Part shown: positions 57,060 through 64,000 of the stretch, one piece after another
Layout: each line of letters starts with the position of its first letter
Position numbering within the stretch: the first letter of the stretch is position 1
From: Syncephalastrum monosporum B8922
Taxonomy: Eukaryota > Mucoromycota > Mucoromycetes > Mucorales > Syncephalastraceae
Length of the DNA: 64,000 bases
NCBI GenBank assembly: GCA_000697355.1
Contig: JNEN01000834.1
Location: forward strand, 1-64,000
Direction of reading: 5' to 3'
Translations under genes and position numbers: made by a program
The notes under the pieces: model-generated
Databases searched by the model: none
What the model saw: only the letters and a program-made list of their open reading frames with translations
Told to the model about the DNA's origin: nothing

Positions 57060-58599
57060 GATCTGTCCATACACCGACTGACTTGACAAACTGAAAAGAA
57101 AAAAAAGCAAAATTGTGTCGTCTTCGAGCGCTCTCGGTAAATCATTTGCCGATGCCCCGCGCATCTCGTGCGGCGCGCGCTCTTTCGCGCTCTTTTGTCT
57201 GGTATCTGTTTCATACTGCAACTATCTTTTGACCATTAAGTAGCATTTGATTTTATCATAGCAAGTTGCTCTCACCCATTGCTATGGGACCGTTCTCTCT
57301 ACAAGTCTGAAATTTTGGATGTGTTCCCACATGAATTGACGTCAAACTATCAAATTAAACGCAGTAGATCTCGGAGTGCACTCCTTGTGTCTCCAGCATT
57401 GATAAATGATACATCTAGCATACAGGGGACCTGGACCTCCATGAGTCATGCCTGCATTCAATTGCCTGTGAAATTTTCTCTAGCTGAGTAAAGGTTGACA
57501 AAGCGCGTATCGTCTCTGCCATTCGCCGAAACCAAGCGACTGAGTTGTTCTGGGATGACACGCACGGATCCCCCTTCCACTTCCCGACTGCATCAACGGA
57601 AACAAAATTTTCCGTGCCTGCTCGTTCGCTGTGGTGGCCCCTTTGCCTTCCTGCAGTTCGCTTTGCTACACTGACAAATTAGCAGAACTATCTAGAGCCT
57701 CGTATCAGTTACTATAACTACGCAGAACACCTTCTTTCTATATCGTTTTACAGACCTGTGCTGACAGTCGTTCATTACGCAAGACGTACGATTCGTATAT
57801 TTATACTTTGCTCTCCTTTAGTGCACCAAATCTATATGTGTGGTTCTGTATTTACTTACCCCTCTAATCGTTATTCGCAATAGAATGAATTAAAAGGAAT
57901 TCTTTTTGTTGGGTAAGATACGACAGGTGCACATGTTACATCTAGCTTGTGATTGCTACGCTTGCCAGTCAGGTGTCGTTTGCAGCAATTACATGACTCT
58001 ACAAACCGTGGCCACACCTCTACGCATTACTGATCCGTAGCCGGTTTATTCGACTAAGTCAGGTACCCACCCGCGACCGCACCCTTTTCTGATTTTTCTC
58101 TCAAGAACTTTTTTTTCACAACTTTCGCTTTCATCAGCGCATGATTACGAAGCGGCCATAAACCAAAGTAGAGGTCGTCAAACTTCATCAAATAGATACT
58201 TGGCCCTTATCTACCTTTTATGTGCACTGTATATGTGGAGATTATATTAAAACTGACTGTGAATTCACAGGTAGACAGCTTGTATATCCAATGACACCAT
58301 ACGAGCACTCCTTCTGATACACATATTCACCAATTAAAAAGAATGAAGGTCACGTCATACGAATCGGTGTATGATCCCTTCATAACGTAGTCGCTTCAGA
58401 TCAAAAAAGATACCTCAACTTCCATTCAAGAAACACGAGAGCATTTCCGATGCCCCGGACTGGGGCACTGTAATGGATCATAAATTGTAAGCATAGTCGT
58501 AGACGGGAAGGCGATCCGTAACACATGAAGTCAAGTGTAAAATTGCGCTGAAAGGCCAGATCGAGATTATTTAGATTCACTTCTACGATTTTAAGAACT
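57060..58599. other. 1.5-kb intergenic region
   Basis: Upstream of the Zn2Cys6 gene and downstream of the phosphate carrier. The stretch 57061-57110 has a pyrimidine tract and acceptor-like sequence in the minus orientation, so a 5'-UTR intron of the Zn2Cys6 gene is possible. No other exon is convincing. Confidence 0.4.
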
Positions 58600-59812
58600 C
58601 TATTTGGTATCGGCGATGTTGATACCCTGGGTTGCGCCCAAGACGCGCTTGATGTCGCCGTAAATGGCGAATTGACCGGCAGTGAGAGTAGCAACCATGA
58701 CGATACGGGGGCCTTCAAAATTATTGTTAATTTTACCTGTGTACCCATGTGGTGAAAAAAATTCGACTCACCCAAGCCAACGAAAAGACCCTTGGCACCA
58801 AGTTGACCAGCCATGGTAAGCAAACGGGAAGTGACGGACTGACCCTCGACACCCTTTTGCTTGTTGATCTTCGACAGAAGTGTATCGGCGGGCTGCGAAA
58901 TGATGGCAGCTGCCGTACCAGCGATAATACCGCCACCCAAGTTGACGGCAGTCATGGTAGAGGGGGAGATTTGATCCTTGGGCGTGTTCATAGTCTGAAT
59001 AATCTTTTCACTGAGGGTTCAAGTGGTAGAATGTGACGTCGAATAATAATAATAAAAAAAAGAAAAATCACAGATCAATGAGCACACTGCACGTGGGTCG
59101 TTCCGAACCAAACAAAATAGAACACTTACACTGCCTTCTCGTAAACAACAAACTTAGCCATGGTATAGGGGACCTGCTTGAAAAGAATGGGACCGAAGCC
59201 AGAGTAAAAGCCACGGATGACACCCTCCTCACGCAACAGACGACCAAAGCCGCTGACAAGACCCGAGGCGAAGTCAGGCTGTGAGACGAGGCGAATACGC
59301 GTCGCCTCCAAAGGACAGAGCGCAACGTCGGCGAAGAACTCAGCAATGGCGGACGCGCCGAGATAGATGGCTTCGCGGTTCTCGACGGCCTTCTCCATGC
59401 CGACAGCATCAATGAAGGTCTTCTTCCAGAACTCATAACCACCGAACTTGAAGGCGCCTTGCAAGAAGTAACCAGCAGCAGTGGGACCGAAACCTGTCAG
59501 AAGGGCACCGGCACCCTCCTTGGCAATCACTTGCCGGAAACCAGCAATCATGCCCTAAATACGATCCTCGATTGTTATCATTTGAGTTGCGAGGGCGATC
59601 GTGGCTCAACTTACGCGATTGTAGACCTCAGGCTCAAGCTGGATACGGGTCTTGACAACGTCAACAGGGGTCATGGCACCGTGAGTGACGGCACAACCAA
59701 GGGCACCGGCTAAGGCGAAGCGGGCATAAAGATCCACACCGGTGGGCGCTGCGGCTTCAGCGACGGAGGGCACATGGAACTGCTTCTTAAGAGCTTCCTG
59801 GGACGGGAACAT
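58600..59812 (-). CDS. Mitochondrial phosphate carrier (SLC25A3/Mir1 type)
   Basis: Four exons (59812-59615, 59554-59130, 59010-58772, 58712-58600) encode 324 residues with three carrier repeats. The signatures are [29 protein letters not shown] and [15 protein letters not shown], the canonical P-x-[DE]-x-x-[KR] at the end of helices 1, 3 and 5. The block [19 protein letters not shown] near residue 40 and [21 protein letters not shown] near 95 are specific to the phosphate carrier. It imports phosphate with a proton across the inner membrane for ATP synthesis. It corresponds to yeast Mir1 or Pic2; which one is not decided. Confidence 0.95.
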
Positions 59813-60115
59813 TGGTGTAAAGGAAAGAAATGGAGAAGAAAGAGTAAATAAACACAACAAGGGGGGTTTGTGTGCAAAAAAAAATAAAGAACGCAAGGGA
59901 AATAAATATGATTGCGTCAGGCTTCAGCCTATGTCAGGAGCACAAGCCGCCCGCATGCACGAACCCAAATCTTAGTATTTTCGTCTTCTCCGGATGTCTG
60001 AGTCAAAATACGTCCGTGCCTCCCCGTTTCTTCACACACTCACTGTTTCTCCCGCCCTCTCTCCCTCTCTCTTCTTGAAGCCCTCCTTTGATTTTTCCAA
60101 AGAAACCCAAGCCGT

Positions 60116-61875
60116 TTATTTTTTTCGTTCCATCTTGCCGATATGCGATGGATCCAAAGCAATCATATCTGGCTGCAGCTTGTCCAGCAGACTGTGAACC
60201 TCGGCTTCCTGGCGCTGTTTCTTGGTCTGGAACGGGTTCGCCTCGAGTGCGTCAAAGTTCGGTTCGCCAGCACCTATGGTAATTGCCGCGTCAGCCAATT
60301 TTACCTCGTTGGGCATTTTCGGATCTTACCTGGAACCACCATGCTCGTCAGACCCTTCTTGTGTCCGACACCCAGAACATCTTCATAAGGTACGAACTGA
60401 ATCTGGTTTATCGGACTTGATTCTTGGAGATGCTGCATATATGGGGACTGAGCTTTCGTGCTCAGCGCATCCTTCCAAACTGTCACTCGGTTGCCCCAGC
60501 CCACACCGAGCAAGCCGCGTTGTGAAATGGAGACACTTGTTGCCGCCTTTGGCGTGTAGTACTCGTTTACAACCTCGTATTTCCGGATATCCCAAATCTT
60601 AATTTTGCTGTCCATGCCTGCTGTTGCCATATAGTAACCTCGTCGATCGACGGCGATGGATGTAACAGGGCCTTTATGACTGAGCATTTTCACCAGCGGC
60701 TTACCCATGCTAGGAGACCAGAGCGTAACCGTACCTGAGCCGTATATGTCAGCATGTAATGTCACTTCATCCCGCTCTATTCGCTTACCATTGCCATGGC
60801 CTAAATGCATGACGGCGTTCCATGGATTCTGCGTCATGGCACGGCAAGGGCCAAGTTTTGTGCGGTGTTCGGAAACCAACTGACCGGTTGATGTATCGTG
60901 GTATTTAAGGTAGCCGGTTTCGCCCTAGAGCCACGTTAAATCCTGCGGTCATCTGACAGGCAGTCGCTATGGTACTTACGACGGTGACAAGCAGGAAATG
61001 ATAAGGTAAAAAGTCGAGTTTTCGTACATCGGTGTGCTGTTTCATGCGATGAATTTCAAGGCCGCTGTTATCGTAAATGTAAACGTATTTCTTTTGCGCA
61101 GCTGCCAGCAGTTTTTCGTTATGCAGCCATCTATCAAATGAAGTATAAATGTAAACTTTTCAACGCACTACTTCATACGGTCATCTTGCCAATACTTACT
61201 TTACAGCGTATGTGTCTTCTTTAACATGCGTCTCAAAATGCAGCCGACCTGTTTGCCAATCAAAAGCCGCCAGATGACCCTTCTTTCCACCGATAAGCAA
61301 GTGTCTGGCATTTATATATCAGTATCGAAAAGTCTTTCTGGTCTGGTCTGGTCTGGTCTGTCGTACCTGCCGTTCCGGGAATAATCGAGAGAGTAAGGAC
61401 CGAAGTCAGGTAAATCGAGGCTGAAGATCTAAAGAAAAGGTATCAGACAGGAGAAATCTTATATGAAAAGCGGTCCTGACCTTAGATGCTGTATTGATGT
61501 CAACGTCCTTGGCGAGTTGATCCTGGCGATACGCAAAAGTCTTTTCGAGGCCTTCTGCCTCGAGAAAACCAGCTTCTTCCTGCTGCAGAATCTCGGCCCG
61601 TGCAGCTGACTGTGCTGCATTCTTGATTCTCTCTTCTTGATCCTTCAGCTTTTTTCGCAATTTTTTGTCGGTCACTTTCTGTAACAATGTAGATCGGTTT
61701 TAGCCAACAAGCAGTGTAGATCGAATAAGGGCATTCTTCATACCTTAAACTGGACCGGCTTGCCTTTGCGTAAGTATTTCTCCTCATTCTTCACTTTGGC
61801 TGTTTTCTCGGGGGTCTTTTTCTTCTCTTCGAGTAGGTGATTAGGCACCTTTCCTTTCTTCTTTAAGTCGAGCAT
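60116..61875 (-). CDS. UTP7: U3 snoRNP/SSU-processome WD40 protein Utp7 (WDR46/BING4)
   Basis: Seven or more exons from the ATG at 61875 to the stop at 60116; the first two are 61875-61744 and 61678-61481. A Lys-rich N-terminus ([19 protein letters not shown]) and helix [19 protein letters not shown] precede WD40 repeats ([50 protein letters not shown]). The C-terminal BING4CT part follows ([40 protein letters not shown]), and the end is GKMERKK. This C-terminal block is unique to Utp7/WDR46. The protein acts in the nucleolus in 18S rRNA processing as part of the small-subunit processome. An intron at about 61338-61362 contains TCTGG pentamer repeats. Confidence 0.93.
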
Positions 61876-62423
61876 GACGGCGTGAATTAAAAGAAGTATG
61901 CAGCTCGAGTTCTTGAGGTCCCAAAAATTAGAAGTGGCTTATTTTTTTGAAAGCGCATGAATTATTTGCATGGCTTTACTTTATAATCTCTGTATGCGCG
62001 CTTGATAAAAAAAACCAGCCCATTGTATACACATATGTTGGATACTTCCCATGATTATAGGAGACACTGACTGCTTAGTACACATGATGCATTATTCAAG
62101 CTGATGGAAACAAATGACGACTATATCTTCCTTCATATATTAAAAGGTCTCCCACAAACATATAGTAATCAAGCATTTATATGAATAGCTCATGATAAAA
62201 TGTTGATACGCGTAGAGAAACCACAAACCATATTATGTATATAGAGGAAGTGTGTTATCGTACACGCAGCTCTTTCAGCTATTCTTTGCGACCTTAATTA
62301 TTGGAGAGATATGGTACACCACATTCAAATGATATGACCATAGAAATGAATACACGTGATTTGATATATTGTGAGATAAATAACTAGCCTACGAAATTTC
62401 GTTCCGAAATCAGTTCTCGTGGA
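61876..62423. other. Intergenic region
   Basis: A/T-rich spacer of about 550 bp between UTP7 and the short-exon coding blocks. Nothing recognisable. Confidence 0.4.
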
Positions 62424-62660
62424 CTACACTTCATTTTTATTATACATACCAGCTACCGGGACCGGGGTCGTCATACACGCTCCCGGCGTGTTGGCCACTG
62501 CTTCATCTGTGGCTGTGCAGCAGAATGCATTTTTGAGTCTCAGTTTCATATTATTAACCACAAGCACTTACCGACGGGCGTGGGGCAGACATTTGGCGCA
62601 GTGGCACATGTCTTTGGGGGGGGGGTAGTCTTGACGGTGGTCCCGGCCACCGATAGCCGG
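62424..62660 (-). CDS. Last two exons of a short-exon gene encoding a Cys/Pro/Thr-rich peptide (5' part unresolved)
   Basis: Two minus-strand exons of 89 nt each, 62660-62572 and 62512-62424, have good acceptors (CCCACTAG, CTGCACAG) and a GTAAGTG donor. They join in phase to read SVAGTTVKTTPPPKTC, then CATAPNVCPTPV, then ATDEAVANTPGACMTTPVPV and a stop after NKNEV. Further coding-like blocks lie upstream, for example CHRLPAPTAPVCMI near 62990-63040 with a GTAAGTT donor, and a 28-nt block ending at 62806. I could not connect them with certainty, so the start is unknown. The composition and repeated A-P-x-V-C motif suggest a small secreted or wall peptide. An unspliced noncoding explanation remains possible. 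Confidence 0.4.
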
Positions 62661-62960
62661 CTAGTGGGTCGCGAACGGGGAAGAAGGAGAGAGGGAGAGC
62701 AAGCGGCGAGGAAGAAGAGCAAAGGAGGAGCGAAAAAGGAGTGGAACTGGAACGAGTGTTAATGTCTCATATTGAATGCATAGACCTGAATCTGTTTCAC
62801 TTACTGGCAGAGGAAAAAGCGGAAAATAACCTCTGATGGGAGGACAGCAAGCGGAAAGGAGGTAGAAGAGGCGCGAGCGGAAGAGAAGACAGGAGAAGAG
62901 GCGAGCAAGAAGACGGCAAGCTAAGTATACATTCAGAAGGAGGTTAGTGTTATCCAAGAC
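62661..62960 (-). other. Long polypyrimidine tracts preceding acceptor sites
   Basis: Read on the minus strand, about 62950-62830 and 62750-62670 are almost pure C/T for 50-90 nt and end in CATCAG and CACTAG. They look like unusually long polypyrimidine tracts before two 3' splice sites, and they make the plus strand strongly purine-rich. Confidence 0.5.
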
Positions 62961-63240
62961 CATGTACTATTGACGCGAGAACTTACTATCATGCACACCG
63001 GTGCAGTTGGGGCGGGCAACCGGTGGCAGAGGGACTTATGGGGAACGTAATGGTCTATGTGTTGCACTTCTTATTAGTTTATACTTGTAACCAAAATCCT
63101 TTTGTATATACTTGCCAGCGTAAGACTTGACCAGGGTAAAGAAGAAGAAGAAGAAAAGTAGACGTGAGAGAAAACAAAAGACCTTTTATGAGAAAGAGTG
63201 CGTGTCAAACGATATTCATGCACGAACACGGGCGGGCTGT

Positions 63241-63530
63241 GCCAATGGGAAAGGAGAAGTAAAAGATAAGGACCTGACAGGGATTGACGTCGACCTTTTT
63301 CCAAGTTTCATAGGTTCCATTGGCTAGCCAAGCTATCACGCAATCCACGTTTTACCAATGGGGAAAAAGAGCTCAAAGATATGGTCCCTGACAGGTATTG
63401 ACGTCAGGTATCTTTCGCGTTTCAGAGGATTCATTGGCCTACATTACCATCACGTGGTTCACATTTACCAAAGGACACGGGTGAAAAGGCCTTGATGAAG
63501 ATTGACGTCAGGTACCGTTGACGTCTCAAA
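63241..63530 (+). repeat. Diverged tandem repeat (about 104-114 bp) carrying CRE-like TGACGTC sites
   Basis: Two long copies (about 63271-63384 and 63385-63490) and a third partial copy share CTGACAGG-ATTGACGTC, GTTTCA-AGG-TTCATTGGC, ATCACG and TTTACCAA. TGACGTC occurs at 63285, 63399 (full TGACGTCA), 63503 (full TGACGTCA) and 63519. TGACGTCA is the consensus for ATF/CREB bZIP factors. Confidence 0.7.
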
Positions 63531-63548
63531 GTTGTCTACTTAGGCAGA

Positions 63549-63590
63549 CGCCCTGCCCGGGAATTGAACCGGGGTCTTTTGTGTCTTGCT
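63549..63590 (-). other. tRNA 3'-half relic with B box
   Basis: On the minus strand, CCCGGTTCAATTCCCGGGC followed by AGGGCG reads as a T arm plus acceptor 3' strand. GGTTCAATTCC (63570-63560) matches the RNA polymerase III B box. The T stem has one C-C mismatch. No matching 5' acceptor strand, D arm or A box is found in the next 90 bases, so this is a fragment or a SINE-like relic, not a working tRNA. Confidence 0.5.
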
Positions 63591-64000
63591 TATGTAATTA
63601 TGGATGTACGGAATATTAAGATTATTATATATAGATACATATCTGCAGCTTTTTTGACATACATTATACCCCGCTGTTATCGAGACTACAAACATATTGC
63701 CGGTGGTAATTTTCGTTGACTAGCAGCCGTTTATCAGGTATGTCACTAGGTAATGGAACTAAAGTAGGGTATGGTCGCTTTGATTCTAGCGATTGGCTGC
63801 ATGAGAATAACATTGAGCATAAAGAATGTTTATAGCGCTGAGTAAAGCGCAGCTAAGTAGAGCGCGTTTGAGTTTTCAGTATAAGAAAGATAATCTGGTA
63901 GAAGTCTAAATAACAATACTAGATCGTGTCACGATATGACACGCGAAAAGAAAAATACTTCGTAGGGTGTTCCTGTTTAAACAAGCTATACATATAGACG
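63591..64000. other. Right end of window, nothing recognised
   Basis: A/T-rich sequence with no ORF of protein character and no evident RNA gene. Confidence 0.4.

Noticed and set aside
63549..63630. Full-length tRNA on the minus strand
   Set aside because: T arm has a mismatch and no 5' acceptor strand, D arm or A box is found; only a 3'-half relic is supported.

Overview
This window is eukaryotic nuclear DNA from a filamentous fungus. The genes are compact, many carry several short introns (mostly 50-110 nt, GT-AG), the proteins are fungal families, and there are no operons. The combination of a long NFX1-type zinc-finger helicase (ZNFX1/Hrr1 type), a BAR-SH3 protein with a Cys/His tail, a GPS2-like protein and small ten-exon secreted proteins suggests an early-diverging fungus, most likely Mucoromycota (Mucorales-like). 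That placement is inference; no rRNA or marker comparison was possible.

Layout. 0-9 kb: the 5' part of a GIT1-like MFS permease running off the left edge (-), UGO1 (+), a GPS2-like Ser/His-rich protein (+) and a BAR-SH3 adaptor (-). 9-23 kb: a secreted GH81 beta-1,3-glucanase (+), an LRR protein with a myristoylation-like N-terminus (-) and the ZNFX1-type helicase (+). 23-27.5 kb: MIC19 (-), complex I NDUFA8 (+), NatC catalytic subunit NAA30 (-) and a PARL/PCP1-type rhomboid (+); three of the four are mitochondrial. 28-33 kb: an accessory island with an intact nine-exon gene (two C2H2-like fingers plus a PD-(D/E)XK-like block), a 12-unit palindromic tandem array just upstream of it, a broken second copy, and a 33-bp direct repeat at both ends of the island. 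33-49 kb: SEC10 (+), a secreted protein with Kex2-like sites (+), UBC7 (+), a ten-exon secreted protein (+), NMN adenylyltransferase (-), a Ser-rich membrane-anchored protein (+) and LCB2 of serine palmitoyltransferase (+). 49-64 kb: a MATE exporter (-), a GABA/choline-type permease (+), a Zn2Cys6 transcription factor (-), the mitochondrial phosphate carrier (-), UTP7/WDR46 (-), and a right end with short-exon Cys/Pro/Thr-rich coding blocks, repeats carrying CRE-like TGACGTC sites, and a tRNA 3'-half relic.

How genes relate. Most are unrelated housekeeping genes. Possible themes are mitochondrial structure and dynamics (UGO1, PCP1-type rhomboid, MIC19, NDUFA8, phosphate carrier), membrane traffic and lipids (SEC10, BAR-SH3, LCB2), and an uptake/efflux/regulator neighbourhood (permease, MATE, Zn2Cys6). 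The 28-33 kb island is the least conventional part and the best candidate for an undescribed element. Splice models were built by hand. For every multi-exon gene given with full exon coordinates, the exon lengths sum to a multiple of three with compatible phases.
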